NCBI RefSeq assembly: GCF_001620365.2
Contig: NZ_LQMT02000039.1
Location: forward strand, 277,767 to 341,766
Origin: Amycolatopsis keratiniphila subsp. keratiniphila
Lineage (GTDB): Bacteria > Actinomycetota > Actinomycetes > Mycobacteriales > Pseudonocardiaceae
Direction: 5' to 3'
Length of the DNA: 64,000 bases
Part shown: piece after piece, positions 1 through 8,353 of the stretch
Layout: every line of letters starts with the position of its first letter
Numbering within the stretch: position 1 is the first letter of the stretch
Made by a program: the position numbers and the translations under genes
The notes under the pieces: model-generated
The model's input: only the letters and a program-made list of their open reading frames with translations
The model's database searches: none
What the model was told of the DNA's origin: nothing

Positions 1-581
1 TGCTCCAGCACCGCCGGATCCGGCGGGAAATGCGGATTCGGCACCGCGTACACCGTCATCCCCGCCGCCAGCGCCGCGCGCAGCCCGTTCGTGGTGTCCT
101 CCACGGCCGCGCAGTTCTTCGGCTCCGCGCCCAGCAGCTCGGCCGCTTTCAGATACACATCGGGCGCCGGTTTCCCCGCGCCGACCTGCTCCGACGAGAC
201 CGCAGTCGGCACCGGCAGCCGCGTGATGTCGAGGAACGCCTTGATCAGCAGCGGCGGCGACGAGCTGGCGATCGCCACCGGCCAGTGCTTCGCGACCTCG
301 CGGACGACGCCCGGCGCACCCGGGATGATCGGCGGTTTTTCCGCGTACCGCCGCGCCATCCGGTCGATCACCACCTGCGCCACGTCCTCGGGCCGCAGCT
401 GGACGCCGAGGTCGTGCGCCAGGTAGGCGGCCCATTCCGGGGTGCTCATCCCCTGCATGGCCCTGGTCGATTCCTCCCGCCAGGTGCCGTGGAACTCGTG
501 GACGACCGCCCGGCGGACCTCGTCCCACATCTTTTCCGAATCCACCAGGACACCGTCGAGATCGAAGATCACCGCTTCCAC
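1..581 (-). CDS. HAD-superfamily hydrolase, beta-phosphoglucomutase-like (3' end outside window)
   Basis: The frame opens at a GTG (581) straight into HAD motif I, VIFDLDGVLVDSE, with both catalytic aspartates. A helical cap follows (about residues 20-85), then motif II (AIASSS), the motif III region (GKPAPDVYLKAA) and VEDTTNGLRAALAAG as motif IV. This is the pattern of cytosolic phosphosugar phosphatases and mutases; the substrate cannot be read from sequence. The gene runs off the left edge, so about 193 codons are seen. It is divergent from the MarR remnant and MFS gene, and the two palindromes at 621-660 lie 40 bp from its start, so it may share their control. No in-frame start exists a little further upstream. 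Confidence 0.85.
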   Translation of the reverse strand, partial: MEAVIFDLDGVLVDSEKMWDEVRRAVVHEFHGTWREESTRAMQGMSTPEWAAYLAHDLGVQLRPEDVAQVVIDRMARRYAEKPPIIPGAPGVVREVAKHWPVAIASSSPPLLIKAFLDITRLPVPTAVSSEQVGAGKPAPDVYLKAAELLGAEPKNCAAVEDTTNGLRAALAAGMTVYAVPNPHFPPDPAVLE

Positions 582-620
582 GCCTTCAACCCTAGGCCGT
601 TGAAACCTGTGCGGCAGATT

Positions 621-660
621 ACTTAGCCATGCTCAGTAATTTTAGTTAGCATAGCTAAGT
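621..660. promoter_or_regulatory. Two tandem MarR-type operator palindromes
   Basis: Two 17-bp imperfect palindromes of the form ACTTAGC-N3-GCTAAGT lie at 621-637 and 644-660, centres 23 bp apart. Each deviates from the ideal at one position of seven per arm. The second overlaps the GTG start of the decayed MarR gene. TTAGC/GCTAA half-sites at this position suit autoregulation by a MarR protein divergent from, or in front of, a drug exporter. They may be orphan sites now, because the adjacent regulator gene is broken. Confidence 0.6.
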
Positions 661-969
661 GGCCACGGAAGTCGCCGACCCGCAGGTGCTGCTCACCCTC
701 ACGCAGGGTTCGGTGCTGTCGCAGCTGCTCAACGGCGGTCCGCGCCGGATGAGCACGCTCGCCGACCTGGAACGGCTGGGCCTGGTCAGCCGTCGCCGTG
801 ATCCCGCCGACGGCCGCGCCGTGCTCGTCGAGGTCACCGAGGTCGGGCAGCGCTTCCATCGGCGATTGATCGTCGCGCGGGAGGAGTTCCTCCGCGAGCC
901 GCGCTTCCCGCCCTCACCAGGTTGCTGCACGAAGACAAGAAGGAGGAACTGATCCGCGATGAGCGCTGA
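659..969 (+). pseudogene. Decayed MarR-family regulator
   Basis: The open frame from GTG 659 encodes MarR-like pieces: LTQGSVLSQLLNGGPRRMSTLAD, then directly LERLGLVSRRRDPADGRAVL (wing) and a C-terminal helix ending FLRE. The segment that should join LAD to LERLGLV, the recognition helix, is missing. Further on, the MarR C-terminal helix ALPALTRLLHEDKKEEL reappears in a different frame from 901 and ends in TGA at 967-969, overlapping the exporter ATG (959). So there is an internal deletion and a frameshift (about +2 bp near 899-900). Two sequencing errors could explain the frameshift but not the missing helix. The exporter was probably once translationally coupled to an intact repressor gene. 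Confidence 0.7.
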
Positions 970-2176
970 GCCCCACTCGAGCCTGTTGGACGCCGTCAAG
1001 GGGCAGCCCAAACAGGTATGGATCACCGCGTTCGCCGCGGTCATCGCGTTCATGGGCATCGGGCTGGTCGACCCGATCCTGCTGTCGATCGCGGAAGGCC
1101 TGAAGGCGACGCCGTCCGAAGTGACGCTGCTGTTCTCCAGCTATCTCGGCGTCCAGGCGGTCGCCATGCTGGTGACCGGCGCGATGAGCGCCCGGTTCGG
1201 GGCCAAGCGGACCGTGGTCGTCGGGCTGACGCTGGTCGTCGTCGCCACCGCGCTGTGCGCCGCGTCCGGGTCGATCGAGCAGCTCATCGGGCTGCGCGCG
1301 ATCTGGGGACTCGGCAACGCCTTCTTCATCGCGACCGCGCTTTCGGTGATCGTCGGCGCCGCGACCGGCGGCCAGGCGGGCGCGATCCTGCTGTACGAAG
1401 CCGCGCTCGGCGTCGGCCTCGCGGTCGGCCCTCTGCTGGGTGCCCTGCTCGGCAGCATCTCGTGGCGCGGCCCGTTCCTCGGCACTTCGCTGCTGATGCT
1501 GTGCGGTCTCGTGCTCTGCTCGATCTTCCTGACCGCCGACGCGAAGGAGAAGCGGCCGAAGATCCGCCTGCTCGACCCGTTCCGCGCGCTGAAACACGGC
1601 GGGTTGCTGCGTACTTCGATCGGTTCCGCGCTGTACACGGCCGCGTTCTTCGTGGTGCTGGCCTGGTCGCCGTTCGTGCTGGAGTGGAGCGCCGTCGCCG
1701 TCGGCCTGATCTTCTGCGGCTGGGGCCTCTCGGTCGCCGTCGCGGGTGTGGTGCTGGCGCCGAAGCTCGCCGCGAAGCTCGGCGAGCGGCACGCGACCGT
1801 CGTCGCCGTCTTCGGCTACGCCGTGTTGCTGCTGATCATGGCGATCCCGAGCAAGCCGGTGCTGGTGGTCGGCATCATCCTGTCCGGTCTGGTGTCCGGC
1901 CTGCTCAACACGCTCTTCACCGGGACGGCGATGTCGATCAGCGGCGCCCCGCGTCCGGTCGCGAGCGCCGGGTACAACTTCTGCCGCTGGCTCGGCGGCG
2001 CGGTCGCCGCGACCGTCGTCGGTCACCTGGCCGAGTGGTTCGGTGCCAAGCAGGCGCCGTTCGTGATCGCCGCGATCCTGTGCGTGCTCGCCGGTGCCCT
2101 GCTGACGATCCGCGAGAAGACCGCCGACCCGCGCACGATCCCGGCCGAAGCGGTCCTCGTCGGCGAAGAGATGTAA
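959..2176 (+). CDS. MFS multidrug-type efflux transporter
   Basis: 405 residues, the usual length for a 12-helix major facilitator. Hydrophobic segments alternate throughout, with the inter-helix 2/3 loop MSARFGAKRTVVVGL matching MFS motif A and ALGVGLAVGPLLGALLG matching the motif C signature of drug:proton antiporters. It probably exports a hydrophobic compound across the cytoplasmic membrane using the proton gradient. The ATG overlaps the end of the MarR remnant, and no terminator separates them. Expression is likely driven from the 621-660 region and may be derepressed because the local MarR gene is broken (inference). Confidence 0.85.
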   Translation: MSAEPHSSLLDAVKGQPKQVWITAFAAVIAFMGIGLVDPILLSIAEGLKATPSEVTLLFSSYLGVQAVAMLVTGAMSARFGAKRTVVVGLTLVVVATALCAASGSIEQLIGLRAIWGLGNAFFIATALSVIVGAATGGQAGAILLYEAALGVGLAVGPLLGALLGSISWRGPFLGTSLLMLCGLVLCSIFLTADAKEKRPKIRLLDPFRALKHGGLLRTSIGSALYTAAFFVVLAWSPFVLEWSAVAVGLIFCGWGLSVAVAGVVLAPKLAAKLGERHATVVAVFGYAVLLLIMAIPSKPVLVVGIILSGLVSGLLNTLFTGTAMSISGAPRPVASAGYNFCRWLGGAVAATVVGHLAEWFGAKQAPFVIAAILCVLAGALLTIREKTADPRTIPAEAVLVGEEM

Positions 2177-2206
2177 ATCGGAACAAAGGGTGAACACCGG
2201 ACCAAC
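2174..2206 (-). promoter_or_regulatory. Candidate PHO box (reverse orientation) before phoX copy 1
   Basis: Read on the minus strand there are three adjacent 11-bp units each beginning GTT: GTTGGTCCGGT, GTTCACCCTTT and GTTCCGATTTA. Actinobacterial PhoP binds 11-bp direct repeat units beginning with a GTTCA-like core. The middle unit is a good match, the flanking ones are weak. The site overlaps the exporter terminator and lies about 30 bp upstream of a TAGCGT -10 candidate (2237-2242). Confidence 0.35.
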
Positions 2207-2233
2207 GAGGGGTTTCCTCTCGTCGGTCCGGTG
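2195..2233 (+). terminator. Hairpin after MFS gene
   Basis: Arms CACCGGACC (2195-2203) and GGTCCGGTG (2225-2233) pair perfectly, with an inner ACGAG/CTCGT extension and a short loop. There is no U-tract. It lies between the exporter stop and the phoX start. Confidence 0.5.
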
Positions 2234-2273
2234 CCTTAGCGTCGACCTCCCGAACTGCAGATGCGAGGTCCGC

Positions 2274-4316
2274 GTGAAATTCCTTCCGTTGCTGGCCGGC
2301 CACTCACCAAGCCGGGCGTCAGTGACCTGTACCTACCGCTGTGGCGACGCGTGCTTCCACGACGCGCCGAACACCTCGGACAACCCCACCTTCGCCGACG
2401 TGCTCGGCGCGGTGAGCCGCCGTGGCGCGCTGAAGGCGACGGCCGTCGTCGCACTGGCCGCCGGGACGCCGCTCGCGCTCGCGGCGCCGGCGTCCGCCGC
2501 TCCCGAGGGGCGCCCGAAACCGCCGCCCGGCACCGACTACCAGCGGGTTCAACCGAACACGCTCGACGCCGTCGTGGTGCCCGAAGGCTACGAACAGGGC
2601 ATTGTGATCCGCTGGGGTGACGCGGTGCTGCCCGGCGCGCCGGAGTTCGACTTCGACCACCAGACCGCCGAGGCGCAGGCGAAGCAGTTCGGCTACAACT
2701 GCGACTTCGCCGCGCTGCTGCCGCTCGACCACTGGGGCCTCACTTCGCTCCTGGTCACGAACCACGAGTACACCTCGGAAGAGTTCATGTTCCGCGGTTA
2801 CGACAAGGACAACCCGACGGAGGAGCAGGTCAAGATCGCGTGGGCGGCCCACGGGCTGACCGTCGTCCAGGTGTCGCGCGGACGCGACACCGGGCACCTG
2901 CGGCCGAAGATGTCCCGCTACAACCGGCGGATCACGCTGCACACGCCGTTCAAGGTGACCGGGCCCGCCGCGGGCAGCGACCTGCTCAAAACCGCCGCCG
3001 ACCCCACCGGCACGGTGGTGCTGGGCACGATGAACAACTGCGCGGGCGGCGTCACGCCGTGGGGCACGATCCTGTCCGGCGAGGAGAACATCAACCAGTA
3101 CTTCGGGAACGCCGAAACGGTGACCGATCCCGTGAAGCGCAAGCGCTACGCGCGCTACGGCATCAGGGGCACCGCGACCACCCGCAAATGGGAGCGGTTC
3201 GACGCGCGCTGGGACATCGCCAGGGAGCCGAACGAAGCCCACCGCTTCGGCTGGGTGATCGAGCTGGACCCGCACGATCCCGACAGCACCCCGGTCAAGC
3301 ACACGCATCTGGGCCGGTTCAAGCACGAGACGGCCAACATCCGCGTCGCCAAGGACGGCCGCGTGGTCGCCTACTCCGGCGACGACGAGCGTTTCGAGTA
3401 CATCTACAAGTTCATCTCGAAGGGCCGGATGAAGCCGGGGAACAGCGCGCATGCCCGGCGCCACAACATGACCCTGCTCGACGACGGCACGCTCTACGTC
3501 GGCCGGTTCACCGGCGACAGCCCGCCCGCCGAGATCGACGGCACCGGGAAACTGCCCAGTGACGGCGAATTCGACGGCGGCGGCGAATGGATCCCGCTGG
3601 CGTCCGGCAAGAAGTCCTTTGTGGACGGAATGACCGCCGAAGAGGTGTACGTCTTCACCCGCGAGGCGGCCGACCGGGTCGGCGCCACCAAGATGGACCG
3701 CCCGGAGGACATCCAGGCCCATCCGTACACCGGCCGGATCTACTGCGCGCTCAGCAACAACGTCGAACGCGGCAACCCCGGCAAGGAAGGCGCCACCGAG
3801 CCCAACCCGCGGCTGAACAACAAGCACGGCCAGGTGCTGGAACTCGAAGAGCGGCGCGGGGACGCGCTCGCGCTGACCTTCAGCTGGCGGCTCTTCCTGG
3901 TGTGCGGCGATCCGGCCTCGCCGGACACCTACTTCGCCGGCTTCCCCAAGGACCAGGTCTCGCCGATCTCCAGCCCGGACAACGTGGCCTTCGACCGGCA
4001 CGGCAACCTCTGGATCTCCACCGACTCGGCCGGCGCGCTCGGCATCAACGACGGCCTCTACTCCGTGCCTCTGGAGGGCCGCAACCGCGGCGAGCTGAAG
4101 CTGTTCCTCACCGTGCCCCGCGGCGCGGAGACCTGCGGGCCGATCGTCGAGCGGAAGATCGTCACGGTGTGTGTCCAGCATCCGGGTGAAGTGGACGGCG
4201 CGAACGCCGACAAACCGGCCTCCCATTGGCCGGACGGCGAGGAAACCCAGCCTCGTCCCTCCGTGGTGGCGGTGTGGAAACCGGGCAGGCATGGCCTGGA
4301 AGACATCGGCTCCTAG
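2274..4316 (+). CDS. phoX: PhoX-family secreted alkaline phosphatase, copy 1
   Basis: PhoX (DUF839) phosphatases are monomeric, use calcium and iron, and release phosphate from organic esters outside the cell. The GTG at 2274 gives 680 residues, has GAGG 8 bp upstream, and matches the start of the next paralogue; the longer open frame upstream reads through the terminator. A twin-arginine motif, SRRGALKA, precedes a hydrophobic stretch ending in AAPASAAP, so export is by Tat. Before it comes a long n-region with CTYRCGDAC (C-x3-C-x3-C). The metal-site region NNCAGGVTPWGT...SGEEN is near residue 254 and PDNVAFDRHGNLWISTD near 568. About two thirds identical by eye to copy 2, so a tandem duplication. 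Probably phosphate-starvation induced. Confidence 0.9.
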   Translation: MKFLPLLAGHSPSRASVTCTYRCGDACFHDAPNTSDNPTFADVLGAVSRRGALKATAVVALAAGTPLALAAPASAAPEGRPKPPPGTDYQRVQPNTLDAVVVPEGYEQGIVIRWGDAVLPGAPEFDFDHQTAEAQAKQFGYNCDFAALLPLDHWGLTSLLVTNHEYTSEEFMFRGYDKDNPTEEQVKIAWAAHGLTVVQVSRGRDTGHLRPKMSRYNRRITLHTPFKVTGPAAGSDLLKTAADPTGTVVLGTMNNCAGGVTPWGTILSGEENINQYFGNAETVTDPVKRKRYARYGIRGTATTRKWERFDARWDIAREPNEAHRFGWVIELDPHDPDSTPVKHTHLGRFKHETANIRVAKDGRVVAYSGDDERFEYIYKFISKGRMKPGNSAHARRHNMTLLDDGTLYVGRFTGDSPPAEIDGTGKLPSDGEFDGGGEWIPLASGKKSFVDGMTAEEVYVFTREAADRVGATKMDRPEDIQAHPYTGRIYCALSNNVERGNPGKEGATEPNPRLNNKHGQVLELEERRGDALALTFSWRLFLVCGDPASPDTYFAGFPKDQVSPISSPDNVAFDRHGNLWISTDSAGALGINDGLYSVPLEGRNRGELKLFLTVPRGAETCGPIVERKIVTVCVQHPGEVDGANADKPASHWPDGEETQPRPSVVAVWKPGRHGLEDIGS

Positions 4317-4348
4317 TCGAAAAGCAACGATCTAGCAGTACTTTTGGT

Positions 4349-4384
4349 CGATGGCGCGCTGCCGGGTCCGGCAGCGCGCCATCG
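4349..4384 (+). terminator. Strong hairpin between the phoX genes
   Basis: A 17-bp perfect stem (CGATGGCGCGCTGCCGG and its complement) with a 2-nt centre, 30 bp after the copy 1 stop. There is no U-tract, but stability and place argue for a terminator that gives each phoX its own transcript. Confidence 0.65.
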
Positions 4385-4387
4385 CTC

Positions 4388-4420
4388 GTTCGCGCGCTGT
4401 TCATCTTCTGGCCAGAGCTG
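4388..4420 (+). promoter_or_regulatory. PHO box of phoX copy 2
   Basis: Adjacent 11-bp direct units GTTCGCGCGCT and GTTCATCTTCT (4388-4409), followed by a degenerate GGCCAGAGCTG unit. This matches the PhoP direct-repeat layout. A TAACGT -10 candidate follows at 4437-4442, about 16 bp downstream, placing the PHO box over the -35 region as in PhoP-activated Streptomyces promoters. Confidence 0.5.
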
Positions 4421-4495
4421 GATCGTTTTGGTCGCTTAACGTCACGGCGTTCCCCCGACTGGACTACGTGTACCCACCGCGACCATGGAGGCCCT

Positions 4496-6598
4496 GTGTC
4501 CTTCGAGCCTCAGCGGCTCCTGCCGTTGATCACCTCCCACCCCGGTGGCCGCTCCGCGGTCACCTGCGAGTACCGCTGCGGCAACGCGTGCGCCCACCCC
4601 GAGCCGAACACGTCGGACAACGAATACTTCGGCGACGTCGTCAAGAACGTGCTTTCCCGTCGTGGCGCGCTGAAGGCGGGCGCCGTGATGGCCGCCACCG
4701 CGGGCGGTTTCGCCGCGCTGTCCGGCACGGCCGCCGCCGAAACCCCGGCTGACGTCTCCGCCGCGGGCCACGGCAAGCCGGGCCGCCCCGGGCGTCCGGT
4801 GCCCGGCACCGACTTCGAAGCGGTGCCGCCGAACACCCTCGACGCGATCACCATCCCCGAGGGTTACGAGCAGCGTGTCGTCATCCGCTGGGGCGACGCC
4901 GTCGAATGGGGCGCGCCGAAGTTCGACTTCCACAAGCAGACCGCGGCCGCGCAGGCCAAGCAGTTCGGCTACAACTGCGACTTCGTCGGTCTGATCCCGC
5001 AGGATCCGCTGGGCATCCGCAACCTGCTGGTGGTGAACCACGAGTACACCACCGAGGTCCACATGTTCCCGGCCGACCAGTACGACCCGAAGAACCCGAC
5101 CGAGGAGCAGGTCAAGATCGCGTGGGCCGCGCACGGCCTTTCGGTCGTCCAGGCCTTCCGCGACCCGATCGGTGGCGCCCTGCGCGTGACGCCGAGCCCG
5201 TTCAACCGCCGCATCACGCTGAACACCGCCTTCGAGGTGCGTGGCCCGGCCGCCGGTTCGAAGTACCTCAAGACCTCCGCGGACCCGACGGGCCGCAAGG
5301 TCTTCGGCACGCAGAACAACTGCGCCGGCGGCGTGACCCCTTGGGGCACCGTGCTTTCCGGCGAGGAGAACGTCAACCAGTACTTCGCCAACGCGGCGAG
5401 CGTCACCGACCCGGTCGCCGCCGCGCGGTTGAAGCGGTACGGCTTCTCCGGCACCGAAAGCACCCGTAAGTGGGAGCGGTTCGACAAGCGCTGGGACCTC
5501 GCGAAGGAGCCCAACGAGGCCAACCGCTTCGGCTGGGTCGTCGAGATCGACCCGAACGACCCGAACTCGACGCCGATCAAGCACACCGCGCTCGGCCGGT
5601 TCAAGCACGAGGCCGCGAACATCAAGATCACCAAGGACGGCCGCGTCGCCGTCTACTCGGGTGACGACGAGCGCTTCGAGTACATCTACAAGTTCGTCTC
5701 CAAGGGCAAGTACAAGCCGGGCAAGAGCGCGCACGCGCGCCGCCACAACTCGGCGCTGCTCGACGACGGCACCCTGTACGTCGGCCGCTTCACCGGCGAC
5801 AGCCCGGCCGCCGAGATCGACGGCACCGGGAAACTGCCCTCGGACGGTGAATTCGACGGTGTCGGCGAGTGGATCCCGCTGGCGTCGGGCGACAAGTCCT
5901 TTGTGGACGGTTTCACCGCCGAAGAGGTCTACATCTTCACCCGCGAGGCGGCGGACAAGGTCAAGCCGACCAAGATGGACCGCCCCGAGGACATCGAGCC
6001 GAACCCGGTCAACGGCCGGATCTACGCCGCGCTGACCAACAACAGCCAGCGTGGCCCCGCCGGCAAGGCGAACGTCGACGAGGCGAACCCGCGGCCGAAC
6101 AACCGCAACGGCCACGTCCTGGAATGGGAAGAGGACCGGGGCGACGCCGCGTCGACGAAGTTCTCCTGGCGCCTCCTGCTGGTCTGCGGTGACCCGAAGA
6201 CGGCGGACACCTACTTCGGCGGTTTCCCGAAGGAGCAGGTCAGCCCGATCTCCTGCCCGGACAACGTCGCGTTCGACCGGCACGGCAACCTGTGGATCTC
6301 CACCGACGGCAACGCGCTCGGCGCGCACGACGGTCTGTTCTCGGTGCCGGTCGACGGTCCGGAACGCGGGCACGTCAAGCAGTTCCTGTCGGTCCCGGTC
6401 GGCGCGGAATGCTGCGGCCCGGTGGTGACCGACCACCTGGTGCTCGTCGCCGTGCAGCACCCGGGTGAGGACGCGGACAGCTCCGCGAACCCGACGTCGC
6501 ACTGGCCGGACGGCGGCACTTCGCAGCCGCGTCCGTCGATCGTGTCGGTGTGGAAGAAGGGTCGCTGGGGCCAGGTCGGCCGCATCGGCGTCAAGTAG
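4496..6598 (+). CDS. phoX: PhoX-family secreted alkaline phosphatase, copy 2
   Basis: Same family and role as copy 1. The GTG at 4496 has GGAGG at 4487-4491 and gives 700 residues; the open frame extends upstream through the terminator but homology to copy 1 begins here. Twin arginines at about residues 55-56 (LSRRGALKAGAV) are followed by a hydrophobic h-region ending GTAAAETP, so the protein is Tat-exported. The n-region holds TCEYRCGNAC, the same C-x3-C-x3-C as copy 1. The metal-site motif NNCAGGVTPWGT is near residue 275, ERFEYIYKFVS near 395 and PDNVAFDRHGNLWISTD near 588. Its promoter carries the clearer PHO box of the pair. Confidence 0.92.
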   Translation: MSFEPQRLLPLITSHPGGRSAVTCEYRCGNACAHPEPNTSDNEYFGDVVKNVLSRRGALKAGAVMAATAGGFAALSGTAAAETPADVSAAGHGKPGRPGRPVPGTDFEAVPPNTLDAITIPEGYEQRVVIRWGDAVEWGAPKFDFHKQTAAAQAKQFGYNCDFVGLIPQDPLGIRNLLVVNHEYTTEVHMFPADQYDPKNPTEEQVKIAWAAHGLSVVQAFRDPIGGALRVTPSPFNRRITLNTAFEVRGPAAGSKYLKTSADPTGRKVFGTQNNCAGGVTPWGTVLSGEENVNQYFANAASVTDPVAAARLKRYGFSGTESTRKWERFDKRWDLAKEPNEANRFGWVVEIDPNDPNSTPIKHTALGRFKHEAANIKITKDGRVAVYSGDDERFEYIYKFVSKGKYKPGKSAHARRHNSALLDDGTLYVGRFTGDSPAAEIDGTGKLPSDGEFDGVGEWIPLASGDKSFVDGFTAEEVYIFTREAADKVKPTKMDRPEDIEPNPVNGRIYAALTNNSQRGPAGKANVDEANPRPNNRNGHVLEWEEDRGDAASTKFSWRLLLVCGDPKTADTYFGGFPKEQVSPISCPDNVAFDRHGNLWISTDGNALGAHDGLFSVPVDGPERGHVKQFLSVPVGAECCGPVVTDHLVLVAVQHPGEDADSSANPTSHWPDGGTSQPRPSIVSVWKKGRWGQVGRIGVK

Positions 6599-6604
6599 TC
6601 GCTT

Positions 6605-6657
6605 CCGGCGCCCCGATCACTCTCGGCGAGACTTGTTCTCCCTGATCGGGGCGCCGG
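6605..6657 (+). terminator. Hairpin after phoX copy 2
   Basis: 15-bp perfect arms, CCGGCGCCCCGATCA (6605-6619) and its complement (6643-6657), with a 23-nt loop, 6 bp after the stop codon. Confidence 0.6.
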
Positions 6658-6710
6658 ACGACACCGTTCGGTGATGACGGAAGCCCGCCGCGCTCATTAG
6701 CTTCAGCCCT

Positions 6711-8321
6711 GTGAAAAGGGCACTGGTGTTCATGACGGCGGGCGCGCTCGTCTTCGGCTTCGTCCCTTCCTACGCGCAGGCGGCGGCGATCCCGTCCGGC
6801 TGCACCGGCGGCGCCGCGCCGAATCCGAGCGTCGAGCAGGGCAGCCCGCCCGCCGGGTACACGTTCAGCCCGGCCGCCCCGGTGCCACCAGGAACGCCGC
6901 GGAGCAAGCAGCCGCGGCTGTCGACGGCGAGTGGCTACCAGCCCGACGGCGGCCGATACGCCCTCATCGCGACCCCGGACAAGATGGTCAGCACCGCCTA
7001 CGCGGCACTGAAGTTCGTGCCCGGTGCCGTGTACACCCTGACCGACTGGACCGGCACGAACCTCCAGCGCACGGACGCCGTCCAGGAGACGGGCCTGCGG
7101 TTCTACGACGGGTCCGGCAAGGTCGTCCTGGAGAACAAGCTCAAGGTCACGCACGCCGTCGAAAGCGACGGCGCGCTGGCGCGGCAGGACTTCCCGCCGT
7201 CCATCGCGCCGCCGTCGGCGGGCTCCGTGAAGTTCTTCGCCGCCACCGACCGCAACTGGGTCATGTGGGACTGCGTCCACCTGCAGGTCGCCTCGTTCTC
7301 GGCCAAGGCCGAGGTGCGGGATCCGGCGAGCGGCACCTGGGGCGCCACGGCCACCGTCGAGGCGGGCACCACCGCGAACTACCGGTTCACCGTCACCAAC
7401 GACGGCACCACGACGCTGACCGACATCAAGGTCGAAGACCCGTATTGCGACGTGAAACCAGCGCCGATCGCGACCCTCGACAGCGGCAAGTCCGCGACCG
7501 TCACCTGCGACCACAAGAACGTCACCGAAGCGGACAACGGCCACGTCAGCACCGTGACCGTCTCCAGCGGCACCCTGCCGAAGAAGACCGCGACGACGAC
7601 CATCAAGGTCACCCCGCCGCCCGCGATCGACGAGATCGGCGAGCTCGTCTGGGACGACGTCGACCGCGACGGCCTGCAGGACGCCGGGGAGCCGGGCGTT
7701 CAGGGCGTGAAGGTGACATTGAAGGACGCCTCGGGCAAGGCGCTCGGGACGATCACCACGGACGCCGGTGGGAAGTATCGCTTCACGAAGCTGAAGGACG
7801 GCATCTACCAGGTCTGCTTCGACATCGCCGGGCTTCCCTACACGTACACGGCGAAGGACGCAGGCGACGACGCGAAGGATTCGGACGCCGACCCGGCGAC
7901 CGGCTGCACCGCGACCACCACCGTCGGCCCTCGCAAACGGATCGACCTGACACTCGCCGCGGGTCTCGTCGCGCCGCTGAGCAGGCTGGGCGACTTCGTG
8001 TGGCTGGACAAGGACAAGGACGGCCTCCAGAGCCGCGACGAACTCGGCGTCCCGGACGTGAAGGTGATTTTGAAGGACGCGTCGGGCAAGGAGGTCGGCT
8101 CGGCCGTCACCGGGCCGGACGGCCGATACGCCTTCGAGCGGCTGGCTCCGGGCTCGTACCAGGTGTGCTTCGACGTCGGCTCGCGTCAGCTGACCCGATC
8201 CGGCGCCGCGCACCACAACGGCACGGATTCGGCGGCGGATCCCGCGACCGGGTGCACGCCGGTGGCTTCGGTGGCGGCGCCGGAGGACCTGACCAGGGAC
8301 GCCGGGCTGCTCGAACCGTGA
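6711..8321 (+). CDS. Secreted protein with SdrD B-like repeats
   Basis: 536 residues. A Sec signal peptide (KRALVFMTAGALVFGF...AQAAA) fits cleavage near residue 25. Next come an uncharacterised region (to about 200), a DUF11-like beta-sandwich (VEAGTTANYRFTVTNDGTTT) and two tandem SdrD B-like/Cna-B folds, each starting GELVWDD or GDFVWLD plus DRDGLQD or DKDGLQS (a calcium-loop-like signature) and ending near YQVCFD and DPATGC. No LPXTG sorting motif and no terminal helix, so it is probably released or held by other means. The GTG start is fixed by a TAGCTT -10 box 7 bp upstream (6698-6703), a leaderless arrangement. Extracellular adhesion or matrix role is inference. Confidence 0.8.
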   Translation: MKRALVFMTAGALVFGFVPSYAQAAAIPSGCTGGAAPNPSVEQGSPPAGYTFSPAAPVPPGTPRSKQPRLSTASGYQPDGGRYALIATPDKMVSTAYAALKFVPGAVYTLTDWTGTNLQRTDAVQETGLRFYDGSGKVVLENKLKVTHAVESDGALARQDFPPSIAPPSAGSVKFFAATDRNWVMWDCVHLQVASFSAKAEVRDPASGTWGATATVEAGTTANYRFTVTNDGTTTLTDIKVEDPYCDVKPAPIATLDSGKSATVTCDHKNVTEADNGHVSTVTVSSGTLPKKTATTTIKVTPPPAIDEIGELVWDDVDRDGLQDAGEPGVQGVKVTLKDASGKALGTITTDAGGKYRFTKLKDGIYQVCFDIAGLPYTYTAKDAGDDAKDSDADPATGCTATTTVGPRKRIDLTLAAGLVAPLSRLGDFVWLDKDKDGLQSRDELGVPDVKVILKDASGKEVGSAVTGPDGRYAFERLAPGSYQVCFDVGSRQLTRSGAAHHNGTDSAADPATGCTPVASVAAPEDLTRDAGLLEP

Positions 8322-8353
8322 ATTGTCGGTGGGTGCCGCTAGCGTCGCCCACC

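Noticed and set aside
30..626. Plus-strand open frame over the HAD gene
   Set aside because: Arg-rich shadow of the minus-strand HAD motifs; no ribosome site or domain.
2190..2273. Upstream extension of phoX copy 1
   Set aside because: Reads through a terminator-like hairpin and is not shared by copy 2; GTG 2274 has a ribosome site and homology.
4442..6502. Long minus-strand frame over phoX copy 2
   Set aside because: Mirror of a GC-rich gene; biased composition, no motif. The same applies to the long minus frame over copy 1.
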